A stretch of 64,000 bases of DNA from Candidatus Phycosocius bacilliformis. GTDB lineage: Bacteria; Pseudomonadota; Alphaproteobacteria; Caulobacterales; Aquidulcibacteraceae. Where the stretch lies: positions 496,001-560,000 of the forward strand of contig NZ_BFBR01000001.1 in the NCBI RefSeq assembly GCF_003112735.1, written 5' to 3'. This document shows positions 51,853-60,825 of the stretch, piece by piece. Position numbers and translations under genes: made by a program. The stretch's first letter is position 1, and each line of letters begins with the position of its first letter. Below the pieces are notes generated by a model that was not told the DNA's origin, did not search any database, and saw only the letters and a program-made list of their open reading frames with translations.

Positions 51853-54135
51853 TCAGCGTTTGACCGGGTTAACAGGATTGACGTCGTAAGCCGCCAAAGT
51901 GGCCAAGGTAACAATCTCGGACACAGGCGCTGAGAGCGAACAAATTTGCACCGGATGACGCAAGCCAACCATCATCGGACCCAACACCGTAGCTCCGCCC
52001 AGGAATTCCACCAAATCTGTAGAAATCCGTGCCGAGTGAATAGCCGGCATAACCAGCACATTGGCCGGCCCGGACAAGCGTGAGAAGGGATAGAGGCGAT
52101 GGGAATCGGTGCTCAGCGCCACACCCACTGACATTTCGCCCTCATATTCAAAATCAATCTCTTCCATCCGGTCGAGAATGGCAGCTGCCTCGCGGCATTT
52201 TTCCGAACGCTCCCCCATGGGTCGGCCAAATGTCGAATAAGCAACAAAAGCCACGCGCGGGGTAAAGCCCAGGCGCTTGGCTGCCCCAGCCGCCTGAATG
52301 GCAATGCGCGCAAGGTCTTCGGCATTGGGCATTTCGGTGACGCTGGTATCGGCAACAAATATGGTGCGGCCTTTAGAAATTAGGACTGACAGGCCGATCG
52401 GTTTCGTTCGCGCGACCGCATCAATGGCCAGCATAACCTCACCCAAGGCTTGATTGGTGGTCCGGGTTGTCCCCGTCACCATGCCATCCGCGTCCCCCAT
52501 CGCCACCATTGTGGCGGCAAACACGTTGCGATCCTGATTGATCAGGCGCTGACAATCGCGCAACAAATAGCCGCGCCTTTGTAGGCGCTTATAGAGGTAG
52601 TCGGTATAATCGACATTACGATCCGACAGCCGCGCATTAAAGATCTGCAAGCCTGAATCCTCAGGCACACCCACCAGTGCTTTATTGCGACGAACCTGCT
52701 CTTCCCGCCCGATCAGGATGGCCTTGCCCATTTCCAACTGTTCAAACTGATAGGCTGCCCGGATCACGGCAGGGTCTTCGCCTTCGGCAAACACGATGGT
52801 TTTCGGGTTTGCGCGGACATTTTCCTGCAGGCTTTGCAGCAGGGAGGCGGTCGGGTCTAGGCGCTGGGCCAGACGGTCCCGATAAGCCCCCATATCCTCA
52901 ATTGGCTTGCGCGCCACGCCCGTATCCATCGCGGCCTGCGCCACCGCTGGTGGAATGGCTGCAATCAAGCGGGGGTCAAAGGGGGTGGGAATAATATAGC
53001 CCGGGCCAAACTTTAGCTGGCGACCATGATAAGCCGCCATCACTTCGTCGGGCACATCTTCGCGTGCCAATTCGGCAAGGGCCCGCGCAGCTGCCAGCTT
53101 CATTTCTTCATTGATTGTCCGGGCGCGCACATCCAAAGCACCACGGAAGATATAGGGAAAGCCCAGAACATTGTTGACCTGATTGGCATAGTCGGACCGA
53201 CCAGTCGCAATAATGGCATCGCCACGGACTTCAATGATTTCCTCTGGGCGGATCTCAGGATCTGGGTTCGCCATCGCGAAGATAATCGGATTGGGAGCCA
53301 TGCTGGCCACCATGGCTTGGGTCACCGCGCCCTTGGCCGACAAACCGAGGAAGCAATCTGCCCCCTTCATTGCTTCTTCCAATGTCCGAAGCGGCGTATC
53401 AACCGCATGGGCGGACTTGAATTGGTCCATACCCTTTTCCCGTCCGCGATAGACCACACCATCACGGTCACAGACGATGACATTCTGATGGGGAACACCC
53501 ATGGTCTTGATCAGCGAGATGCAGGACAGCCCTGCCGCACCAGCCCCCGAGACCACCACTTTTAAGTCCTTGAAGTCACGCCCCGTGATGGCGCATGCAT
53601 TGATCAAGCCTGCTGCCGCAATGATCGCCGTCCCATGCTGATCATCATGGAAGACCGGAATGTCGCACAATTCCTTCAATCGGCTTTCGATGATGAAACA
53701 TTCCGGACTCTTGATATCTTCCAGATTAATGCCGCCAAAGCTGGGCGAAATATTGCGGACAGTTTGAATGATGTCTTCAGAATCTGTGGAATCAAGCTCA
53801 ATGTCGATCGAATCAATATCGGCAAATCGCTTGAACAAGACCGACTTGCCTTCCATGACCGGCTTGGATGCCAATGCGCCCAGATTGCCCAGACCGAGGA
53901 TCGCAGTGCCGTTGGAGATAACAGCAACCAGATTGCCCTTTGACGTGTAGTCATAGGCAGTGTCAGGCTCTTTCGCGATGGCCAACACAGGCACCGCAAC
54001 GCCTGGCGAATAGGCCAGCGATAAATCCCGCTGGGTTGCCATCGGCTTGGATGCAACAACCGATATTTTCCCCGGCGTCGGCAAGCTGTGGAAATCAAGG
54101 GCTTCCTGGTCCGTGAAGGTCTTGCGTTCGCTGCT
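51853..54135 (-). CDS. maeB: NADP-dependent malic enzyme with phosphotransacetylase-like domain
   Basis: MaeB converts malate to pyruvate with NADP reduction. The 760-residue form has the malic enzyme part at residues 1 to about 425 (LSLAYSPGVAVPVLAI, FHDDQHGTAIIAAAGL, VVSGAGAAGLSCISLI, IFAMANPDPEI) and a C-terminal phosphotransacetylase-like domain (about 440-760; FAEGEDPAVIRAAY, VADTSVTEMPNAEDLA) that usually has a regulatory role. Length and domain order match the alphaproteobacterial type. The ATG at 54135 gives the standard start; the frame is open to 54201. It is divergent from mutS. Confidence 0.95.
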   Translation of the reverse strand, partial: SSERKTFTDQEALDFHSLPTPGKISVVASKPMATQRDLSLAYSPGVAVPVLAIAKEPDTAYDYTSKGNLVAVISNGTAILGLGNLGALASKPVMEGKSVLFKRFADIDSIDIELDSTDSEDIIQTVRNISPSFGGINLEDIKSPECFIIESRLKELCDIPVFHDDQHGTAIIAAAGLINACAITGRDFKDLKVVVSGAGAAGLSCISLIKTMGVPHQNVIVCDRDGVVYRGREKGMDQFKSAHAVDTPLRTLEEAMKGADCFLGLSAKGAVTQAMVASMAPNPIIFAMANPDPEIRPEEIIEVRGDAIIATGRSDYANQVNNVLGFPYIFRGALDVRARTINEEMKLAAARALAELAREDVPDEVMAAYHGRQLKFGPGYIIPTPFDPRLIAAIPPAVAQAAMDTGVARKPIEDMGAYRDRLAQRLDPTASLLQSLQENVRANPKTIVFAEGEDPAVIRAAYQFEQLEMGKAILIGREEQVRRNKALVGVPEDSGLQIFNARLSDRNVDYTDYLYKRLQRRGYLLRDCQRLINQDRNVFAATMVAMGDADGMVTGTTRTTNQALGEVMLAIDAVARTKPIGLSVLISKGRTIFVADTSVTEMPNAEDLARIAIQAAGAAKRLGFTPRVAFVAYSTFGRPMGERSEKCREAAAILDRMEEIDFEYEGEMSVGVALSTDSHRLYPFSRLSGPANVLVMPAIHSARISTDLVEFLGGATVLGPMMVGLRHPVQICSLSAPVSEIVTLATLAAYDVNPVNPVKR

Positions 54136-54269
54136 CATCAGAAAAACTGTCCCTCGCTGTGCGATTTCTTCCTTGCTAGACCGGGCCGGGAGCCGGATCA
54201 ACGTGTGTCTACTTTGAAATTCGGCTTTGAGACTTTGCCAGCCACAGAATCCGCAGCTAAAGCCATTCC

Positions 54270-56912
54270 ATGATCGCCACTGGCACCACCCCCGTCATGG
54301 CCCAATATCTGGCCGCCAAAGAGCAGCATCGCGATGCGTTGCTGTTCTTCCGCATGGGGGATTTCTTCGAACTGTTTTTTGATGATGCGCGGATCGCAGC
54401 TGAGGCCCTCGACATTGCATTAACAAAACGGGGTCAGCATCAGGGCGAAGATATCGCTATGGCAGGCGTCCCAGCCCATTCTGCCGACGCCTATATCGCC
54501 AAATTGGTCAAAAAGGGCTTCAAAATCGCCATTTGCGATCAGACCGAAGACGCCGCGGAAGCCCGCAAGCGTGGCTCCAAAGCCGTGGTCCGGCGCGATG
54601 TTGTGCGTATCATCACGCCTGGGACATTGACTGAAGAGGCTTTGCTCGACCCCCGTGCCGCCAACCGATTGGCGGGTCTGGCTTTTGCTGCTGGCGGGCT
54701 GGAAGCGGCCTTGGCATGGGCTGATGTGTCCACTGGTGAATTTGCTGTGATGTCAGCCCCCATCCAGCGCCTGATCGATGAAGCTGCTGCATTGTCAATC
54801 GGAGAACTGGTCATCATCGACAGCGATTTTGACAAGGCGAGCGTGAAGGCGATGGCAGCAGTGTCGGGTACGTTGACGCCACGACCGGCCAAGACTGCTG
54901 ATGCCCGGTCGGCTGCGCGCAGTCTGGAGCAGGGTTTCGCTGTTCAAACACTCGACGGATTTGGCAGCTTCGCCAAGGCCGAGCTGATCGCGCTCGGCCT
55001 GGTCTATGAGTATATCATCCTGACCCAAGCCGGGGCTGCCCCCCGTTTGACCCCGCCACGGCGACTGGAGACGGCGGGCATTATGGCCATCGATGCCACC
55101 ACACGGTTGAGCCTGGAACTAGACCGGACCCAGCGGGGCACCCGGGAAGGGTCACTTTTGGCCGCCATCGATCGCACACGGACGGCAGCGGGCGGCAGAC
55201 TTTTGGCAGAGCGCATCGGCCGACCCTTGCTGGATCTCACCGCCATTGGCCAACGCCTCGATTCAGTAGCCTTTCTGGTGGCGGCCAGCGACCAGCGCGA
55301 CATGATACGCGACAGCTTGAGCCGGATTCCCGATGTCAGTCGCGCTTTGTCACGACTTGAACTGGGGCGGGGTGGCCCACGGGACTTGCGCGCCTTGGCC
55401 ATCGCTTTGACAGAAGGTGATCAGATTGCCGCCCGCATGGCCCCTGACTTGCCGGCGGAATTGCATGGCGCCCAACAGGCCATCAGTCTGATCCATCAGC
55501 CAGACTTAGCCACCTTGGCCCACAAACTGATGGCGATGATCGTACCGGAGCCCGGTTTGTTGACCCGCGACGGCGGCTTCATTGCTGCGGGGTTTGACCC
55601 AGTACTGGATGAGATCCGGTTGCTTTCGACCAATGCGCGCCAAGTTGTGGCCAATTTGCAGGCGGAAGTGTCTGAAACCGCTGGCCTGCCACTGAAGATC
55701 CGAAACAATGCCGTGCTGGGCTTTTTCATCGAAGCCACACCGAAACAGGCTGAGGCCTTGATGAGCCCGCCGCTCAACGCGCTGTTCATTCACAGACAAA
55801 CCACTGCAAGTGCCATTCGCTTTACCAATCCACGGCTGATGGAATTGGATGGCCAAATTGCGCGCGCATCGGAACGAGCTTTGGCGCGCGAATTGGAACT
55901 TTGGCAGAGTGCGGTGGAAGATGTGGTCGCCCAAAGCGGCGGGTTGCGTGCCGCTGCTGACGCTTTGGCGACCTTGGATGTGGCAGCTGGCCTTGCTGCC
56001 TGGGCGGTGGAAGTGGATGCGGTGCGACCCGTTCTGGATGACAGTCTGGCCTTTGAGGTGGTTGGCGGTCGTCACCCGGTCGTAGAGGCCGCTTTGCGCA
56101 AAGCCGGTGAGGTTTTTACCGCCAACAGCTGCCGATTGGATGCAGAAGGAATCGGCGCGTCACGCCTAACCTTGATTACCGGACCTAATATGGCCGGTAA
56201 ATCAACTTTCCTGCGTCAGAATGCGCTTCTGGCTATCCTGGCCCAAGCAGGCTCTTTCGTGCCGGCCGAATCCGCGCGCATCGGCTTGGTCGACCGGATT
56301 TTTTCTCGAGTTGGAGCCTCGGACGATTTGTCCAAGGGCCGTTCGACCTTCATGGTGGAGATGGTCGAAACAGCCACCATTTTGAACCGTGCCGGGCCGC
56401 GCGCCTTTGTCATTCTTGATGAGATTGGGCGGGGTACCTCAACTTATGACGGATTAGCCATCGCGTGGGCGGTGGCCGAACATCTCCACGAGTCCAACCA
56501 ATGTCGGGCGCTGTTTGCCACCCACTACCATGAACTCACCAGCTTAAGTGGCCGCTTGTCGGCGTGCGGAAATGCCAGTTTGCGGGCGCGGGAATGGAAA
56601 GGTGATCTGGTTTTCCTGCACGAAGTGGTCGAGGGTCCCGCGGATCGATCCTATGGTGTGCAGGTGGCCAAGCTGGCTGGGCTACCGCCCAGTGCCGTCG
56701 CACGCGCCAAATCTGTTTTGGCGCGGCTGGAGAAAAATCAGGGCCAGGGCCGGGAAGCTTTGGATGATCTGCCCTTGTTTGCAACTGCCAACCCTGAGCC
56801 GATCGCCAGCCCACCCAGCGCCGTGGAACAAGCTTTGGCTGAGTTAGACCCAGATGCCCTCAGCCCGCGTGAGGCCTTGGATTATCTCTATGCGCTGAAG
56901 AAGATGCTCTAG
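54270..56912 (+). CDS. mutS: DNA mismatch repair protein MutS
   Basis: MutS detects mismatches and recruits MutL. The 880-residue protein has the mismatch-binding FFRMGDFFELFFDDA motif (Phe-x-Glu) near residue 27, a connector, the lever and clamp, then the ATPase with Walker A GPNMAGKST at about residue 638, FVILDEIGRGTSTYDG as Walker B and ATHYHEL. The C-terminal tail includes SPREALDYLYALKKML, the MutS end motif. All parts are intact. It is divergent from maeB, a common arrangement in alphaproteobacteria. Confidence 0.97.
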   Translation: MIATGTTPVMAQYLAAKEQHRDALLFFRMGDFFELFFDDARIAAEALDIALTKRGQHQGEDIAMAGVPAHSADAYIAKLVKKGFKIAICDQTEDAAEARKRGSKAVVRRDVVRIITPGTLTEEALLDPRAANRLAGLAFAAGGLEAALAWADVSTGEFAVMSAPIQRLIDEAAALSIGELVIIDSDFDKASVKAMAAVSGTLTPRPAKTADARSAARSLEQGFAVQTLDGFGSFAKAELIALGLVYEYIILTQAGAAPRLTPPRRLETAGIMAIDATTRLSLELDRTQRGTREGSLLAAIDRTRTAAGGRLLAERIGRPLLDLTAIGQRLDSVAFLVAASDQRDMIRDSLSRIPDVSRALSRLELGRGGPRDLRALAIALTEGDQIAARMAPDLPAELHGAQQAISLIHQPDLATLAHKLMAMIVPEPGLLTRDGGFIAAGFDPVLDEIRLLSTNARQVVANLQAEVSETAGLPLKIRNNAVLGFFIEATPKQAEALMSPPLNALFIHRQTTASAIRFTNPRLMELDGQIARASERALARELELWQSAVEDVVAQSGGLRAAADALATLDVAAGLAAWAVEVDAVRPVLDDSLAFEVVGGRHPVVEAALRKAGEVFTANSCRLDAEGIGASRLTLITGPNMAGKSTFLRQNALLAILAQAGSFVPAESARIGLVDRIFSRVGASDDLSKGRSTFMVEMVETATILNRAGPRAFVILDEIGRGTSTYDGLAIAWAVAEHLHESNQCRALFATHYHELTSLSGRLSACGNASLRAREWKGDLVFLHEVVEGPADRSYGVQVAKLAGLPPSAVARAKSVLARLEKNQGQGREALDDLPLFATANPEPIASPPSAVEQALAELDPDALSPREALDYLYALKKML

Positions 56913-57096
56913 CAGCACCGACGCAGGATGATCCTGTTTGTCGTCAATTTGTCACATTATTGAAGCGTGGATGTCATAAGCTGCGACTAGAGCGAGCCGC
57001 AACAGGGGCGTGGACACTTTTGGGGCTGATCCTGGCCATTCTGCCTGCTTTGACCTTATGCTGGCCGTCGTGGCCCGATAGTTCCGGAATTCCATC

Positions 57097-58152
57097 ATGA
57101 CACGCATGCATCTTGGCCTGTCGATCCTTGCTTTGGGGGCGATTGCTCTGTCTGGTTGCCAAGGCAGCGATGGCCGCGATCGGGTGGCGGTCGTGGGCTC
57201 GTCGACATTGTTTCCGTTTTCGGCGGCAGCGGCGGAACAATTTTCAGCCCGTGGCCGGTTTAAGACCCCGCGGGTGGAATCAACGGGTACGGGCGGAGGG
57301 TTCTCAATCTTCTGTCGGGGGCTCGGCCCAAGCTTTCCCGATATCTCCAACGCCTCACGCCGGATCAAAAAGGGTGAGTATGAGACCTGCCAGAAAAATG
57401 GCGTGACCGACATTGTGGAAGTCAAAATTGGCTATGATGGAATTGTGATTGCCAATTCAAAGGCTGCAACCCCGGTTAATCTGACCAAGCTGGAAATCTA
57501 TCAAGCCTTGGCTAAGGACATTTACGACCCGGTCAAAAAGGCTTTTGTGCCAAACCCTTACACACGTTGGAGCCAGATCAATCCCAATCTGCCAGACATC
57601 AGAATCGATGTGATGGGCCCGCCGCCAACATCAGGAACGCGGGATGCTTTTGCTGAATTGGTGATGGCCAAAGGTGCCCAAGAAGTGCCTGAACTCAAGG
57701 CCTTGAAGGAAGAGGATGATAAGGCATTCCAAAAGCGCGCCCAGACCTTGCGCGAAGATGGCGCGTGGAAGGATTCCGGCGAAAATGACAGCTTGATCGT
57801 CCAAGCCTTAACGCGCTCGCCTGAGCAGTTTGGCGTTTTTGGCTTTTCGTCGTTTGAAGAAAACATGGACCGCCTTCAAGCAGCCCCGATTGGTGGGGTT
57901 ATTCCAACCGCCGAGGCGATCATCAGTGGCGATTATGGCGCGTCACGCTCGCTCTATTTTTATGTGAAGAAGGCCAATGTTGGCGTGGTGCCGGGCCTGC
58001 AGGAATTTGCGATGGAACTTCTGTCGGATCATGCGGCCGGACTGCGCGGCTATCTGCGCGCGCGTGGCATGGTGCCACTGCATCCAGAGGAGCGGGCAGC
58101 GAATTTCGAGGTCACGCGCACTTTGCCGGTGATGAAGCCACCCGAAAAGTAG
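57097..58152 (+). CDS. pstS: PstS-family phosphate-binding lipoprotein
   Basis: A 351-residue periplasmic phosphate-binding protein. The lipobox IALSGC follows a short signal, then VAVVGSSTLFPFSAAAAEQF, the phosphate-binding opening, ESTGTGGGFSIFCRGLG, DISNASRRIKKGE and PPTSGTRDAFAELVM, the second phosphate loop. No pstC, pstA or pstB follows, so the transporter is encoded elsewhere or this protein has a sensory role. The 3' end of the gene is partly repeated 66 bases downstream. Confidence 0.9.
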   Translation: MTRMHLGLSILALGAIALSGCQGSDGRDRVAVVGSSTLFPFSAAAAEQFSARGRFKTPRVESTGTGGGFSIFCRGLGPSFPDISNASRRIKKGEYETCQKNGVTDIVEVKIGYDGIVIANSKAATPVNLTKLEIYQALAKDIYDPVKKAFVPNPYTRWSQINPNLPDIRIDVMGPPPTSGTRDAFAELVMAKGAQEVPELKALKEEDDKAFQKRAQTLREDGAWKDSGENDSLIVQALTRSPEQFGVFGFSSFEENMDRLQAAPIGGVIPTAEAIISGDYGASRSLYFYVKKANVGVVPGLQEFAMELLSDHAAGLRGYLRARGMVPLHPEERAANFEVTRTLPVMKPPEK

Positions 58153-58219
58153 GGCTTACCTCCGTGGATCAGCGCAGAGCCGCTTTTGGGGCCGGTGATG
58201 AAGCCACCCGAAAAGTAGG
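58125..58219. repeat. 29-bp direct repeat of the pstS 3' end
   Basis: The last bases of pstS, including the stop codon (58125-58153), recur identically at 58191-58219, 66 bases on, and similarity continues imperfectly for about ten more bases. The second copy would read the same VMKPPEK-stop sequence but lies beyond the gene. Confidence 0.9.
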
Positions 58220-58256
58220 ACTTGCCTCTGGCACCAAAGGTAAGGCAGATGGGGGG

Positions 58257-59360
58257 ATGCGCCTTCCTGTTCTGTCGTCCTTCGCACTTGGGCTTGCCCT
58301 GATGACCCCGTTTTCCGCACAAGCTGCCAGTTTTGAAGATGCCACAGGCCGCTTTGCAGCTCTGGCATTGGCCTGCGTGCATACCGAATATCCCAATAAG
58401 ATTGCTCATGTGCTGAACGGGCCGGACGACGCCCGCACACCCAGCCAGCTAACACCCGCATTTTATGGCTGTTTTGACCATCATTCCTCGGTTCATGGCC
58501 ACTGGTTGCTGGCGCGTTTGGCAAGGCTCTATCCAACAGCCAGCTATAGTCCAGCAGCCCGTGCGGCATTGGGTAAAAGTCTGACCAAGGCCAATCTGGA
58601 GGCTGAACTTGCTTATATGAATGGGCCGGGTCGGGCGAGTTTTGAGCGCCCTTATGGTCTGGCGTGGATGCTGCAATTGGGGGCGGAATTGCGCCAATGG
58701 GCCAAGCAGGATGCCAGCATTGCCCCTTGGGTGGCCGATTATGCTCCGCTTGAGCAGCGAGCGGCAGGCCAGCTTAAGAGCTGGTTGCCGAAATTGCGCA
58801 CACCGATGCGCGTGGGGGAACATTCCCAGACGGCTTTTGCCTTGGGGCTGGCGCGTGATTGGGCCGTGGAGGCAGGCGATACTGCATTCATTGCCCTGAT
58901 TGATGAACGCGCCATGACCTATTTTGGCCAAGACAAGGATTGTCCGCTGCGGTTTGAACCGGGCGGAGAGGATTTTGTGTCGGCTTGCTTGGGCGAAGCG
59001 GATTTGATGCGACGTGTACTGGCCCCCAAGGCCTATGCGCGGTGGCTTCGGACCGCCTTGCCGGGCATCCCGACCCAAGCACGCCCGGATTGGTTGCCTG
59101 TTGGCATCGTGACTGATCGCACCGATGGCAAGTTGGCCCATACCGATGGTTTGAACCTGTCACGTGCGTGGATGCTGGAAGGGATGGCCAGTGGTCTGCC
59201 TGCCACTGATCCACGCCGACTTGCTTTGCTGGCAGCCGCCAAAGCTCATCGTGATGTGGCGCTGCCTGCTGTGACGGGTGAACATTATGAGGGCGGGCAC
59301 TGGCTGGGAACTTTCGCCACTTATCTGGTGACCCAACGCGGTCTGCATCCAGGCCACTAG
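58257..59360 (+). CDS. DUF2891 family secreted protein
   Basis: A 367-residue protein of the DUF2891 family with unknown function. It has a signal peptide (LPVLSSFALGLALMTPFSAQA) and a helical-repeat body with YPNKIAHVLNGPDDARTPSQL, FYGCFDHHSSVHGHWLLARL, GRASFERPYGLAWML, GEHSQTAFALGLA and HYEGGHWLGTFATYL. The conserved His, Arg and Trp residues recall (alpha/alpha)6 toroids of glycan-active enzymes, but no activity can be assigned. The ATG at 58257 gives the signal peptide; the frame is open to 58164. Confidence 0.85.
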   Translation: MRLPVLSSFALGLALMTPFSAQAASFEDATGRFAALALACVHTEYPNKIAHVLNGPDDARTPSQLTPAFYGCFDHHSSVHGHWLLARLARLYPTASYSPAARAALGKSLTKANLEAELAYMNGPGRASFERPYGLAWMLQLGAELRQWAKQDASIAPWVADYAPLEQRAAGQLKSWLPKLRTPMRVGEHSQTAFALGLARDWAVEAGDTAFIALIDERAMTYFGQDKDCPLRFEPGGEDFVSACLGEADLMRRVLAPKAYARWLRTALPGIPTQARPDWLPVGIVTDRTDGKLAHTDGLNLSRAWMLEGMASGLPATDPRRLALLAAAKAHRDVALPAVTGEHYEGGHWLGTFATYLVTQRGLHPGH

Positions 59361-59363
59361 CGC

Positions 59364-60245
59364 TTATCGGATCGGACGCGATAATTCAAAGACACCAATA
59401 TGATTGGCGACTGGTCGCTCGCGGCCGGGAACGCCGCCTTGGATTGGGCGGTTGAGTTGGCGGGGTTTGCCACTGCCATCGCGGGCGACAAGGGCCGTAG
59501 ATCCGCCACCATCGAGATTAAGGGCCTCTGTTGCCCCCAAGGCCACGAGGATGCGGGCGGTCTCTTCAAAACTTGCCCCCTCGCTATAGCCTGGTTGGCG
59601 GCCATCAATGGTGATGAGCCAAAGCCTGTCACCACGCGCATTCATGCCTATGGCGGACCGGGGATGGCGCGTGGTGTTTTTGACATCGGTCACCACCTTG
59701 CCGGCCGCCACCAATATCGGCCCCGCAGCAAGCCCATCTGTGAAACGATCAGGACACGAAAAAGTTGCGAGAATGGCAATTTCGCGCCGTTTGAAACATA
59801 CCACAGCCGTGGCCATACCCGCAGTTTGTGCCGTGTTGGGCGGGGATTGCAACAAGCCGCCTGATTTGGAAAAGCCAATCGCGTCCAGGGCTTGACCCTC
59901 GGCATTTACGACCGGGCTGAAATAGCCGCCATTAATGGCAACCACCGCCCCCGTGTCACGCACAAAGCTGGAAGTGGTGCGCGACAAATACTCACCCTTG
60001 GCATCTGCGGCTATACCGCCCACAACAAGACCAAGATCGCGCGTGGTCAAATCAACCTCAACGATGCTAACCTGCATCGGCACGGGGCCGGGCCACAGGC
60101 GTTGGCTGAATTGAATGCCCGGAGCTAACCGCTGTTGGGGCGGCGTCAAGTCAAAGGGCTTGCCCTTGGACAAGGGTGGGCCACCTGCACAGCTGGCAAG
60201 GACAAGGCTGGCACTCATGGCCAGAGAGGACATGGCTCTGTTCAT
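59364..60245 (-). CDS. Phosphodiester glycosidase (NAGPA)-family lipoprotein
   Basis: A 293-residue lipoprotein (lipobox LVLASC at about residues 14-19) carrying a NAGPA domain. Family members cleave N-acetylglucosamine or similar sugars from phosphodiester-linked glycans. It has VVAINGGYFSP, the GPILVAAGKVV segment, HPRSAIGMNARGDRLWLITIDGRQPGYSEG and EALNLDGGGSTALVAR, typical of the fold. Its ATG overlaps the stop of the Lrp-family regulator by four bases, so the two are co-expressed. The substrate might be a teichoic- or capsule-like glycan, which is inference. Confidence 0.87.
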   Translation of the reverse strand: MNRAMSSLAMSASLVLASCAGGPPLSKGKPFDLTPPQQRLAPGIQFSQRLWPGPVPMQVSIVEVDLTTRDLGLVVGGIAADAKGEYLSRTTSSFVRDTGAVVAINGGYFSPVVNAEGQALDAIGFSKSGGLLQSPPNTAQTAGMATAVVCFKRREIAILATFSCPDRFTDGLAAGPILVAAGKVVTDVKNTTRHPRSAIGMNARGDRLWLITIDGRQPGYSEGASFEETARILVALGATEALNLDGGGSTALVARDGSGKPRQLNRPIQGGVPGRERPVANHIGVFELSRPIR

Positions 60246-60712
60246 CGGATTGGCAACCCCCGCAAAGGTGATACGGCCCGCATTGCAATCGCGGTATTGA
60301 CCCTGACGACGCTGGGTAGACGGGTGAGAACCTCGCGGTGGATACGCTCCAAGTCTGCCACATCGCGAGCTGCCACTCGCAATAGATAGTCTGAATCCCC
60401 GGTCATGAGCCAGCACTCCAAAACTTCCGGAGCCGCCCGAACAGCTGTTTCAAAGGCCGCCAAATCCTTGTCCGTCTGAGCACCCAACGCGATGGAGACG
60501 AAGACGGTAAGGCTGAACCCAAGTCGGGATGCATTAAGTTCTGCCCGATAGCCCTCAAGCACACCCGCCTTCTCCAACATGTCGATCCGGCGACGGCACG
60601 CGCTCTCTGACAAGGCAATTTTGTCTGCCAGCGCGGCAATACTGGCGCGCCCATCACGCTGCAGAAAGCGAAGCAATGCGCGGTCCTTATCATCAAGCTC
60701 AACGGTTTCCAT
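60242..60712 (-). CDS. Lrp/AsnC-family transcriptional regulator
   Basis: A 156-residue feast/famine regulator. The N-terminal HTH (LDDKDRALLRFLQRDGRASIAALADKIALSESACRRRIDMLEKAGVLEGY in three helices, about 5-52) is followed by the RAM ligand-binding domain (about 65-145) with VLECWLMTGDSDYLLRV, the amino-acid-binding segment. The gene is divergent from alanine dehydrogenase, the usual target of such regulators, with a 113-base gap. ATG 60712 is preferred over the TTG one codon earlier. Confidence 0.92.
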   Translation of the reverse strand: METVELDDKDRALLRFLQRDGRASIAALADKIALSESACRRRIDMLEKAGVLEGYRAELNASRLGFSLTVFVSIALGAQTDKDLAAFETAVRAAPEVLECWLMTGDSDYLLRVAARDVADLERIHREVLTRLPSVVRVNTAIAMRAVSPLRGLPIR

Positions 60713-60794
60713 CAAAAATCACCTTATTTGCCGGGTTTTCCTCTAACAAATGTCGATAGCCCCGGCAAGATTGCGCAGAACCGCCACTCAAATC

Positions 60795-60814
60795 GTGTTA
60801 GCGTGTCATAACAC
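60795..60814. promoter_or_regulatory. Candidate Lrp operator at ald (GTGTTA-N8-TAACAC)
   Basis: A perfect 6-bp inverted repeat lies just before the ald ribosome site (AGGAGA at 60815). A second inverted repeat, TTGCCGGG (60728-60735) with CCCGGCAA (60761-60768), flanks the middle of the gap. Both are in the right place for an Lrp-type regulator. Confidence 0.5.
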
Positions 60815-60825
60815 AGGAGATAGCT

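Noticed and set aside
56918-56945. Terminator after mutS
   Set aside because: Only a 5-bp stem with three Ts follows the stop; too weak to support.
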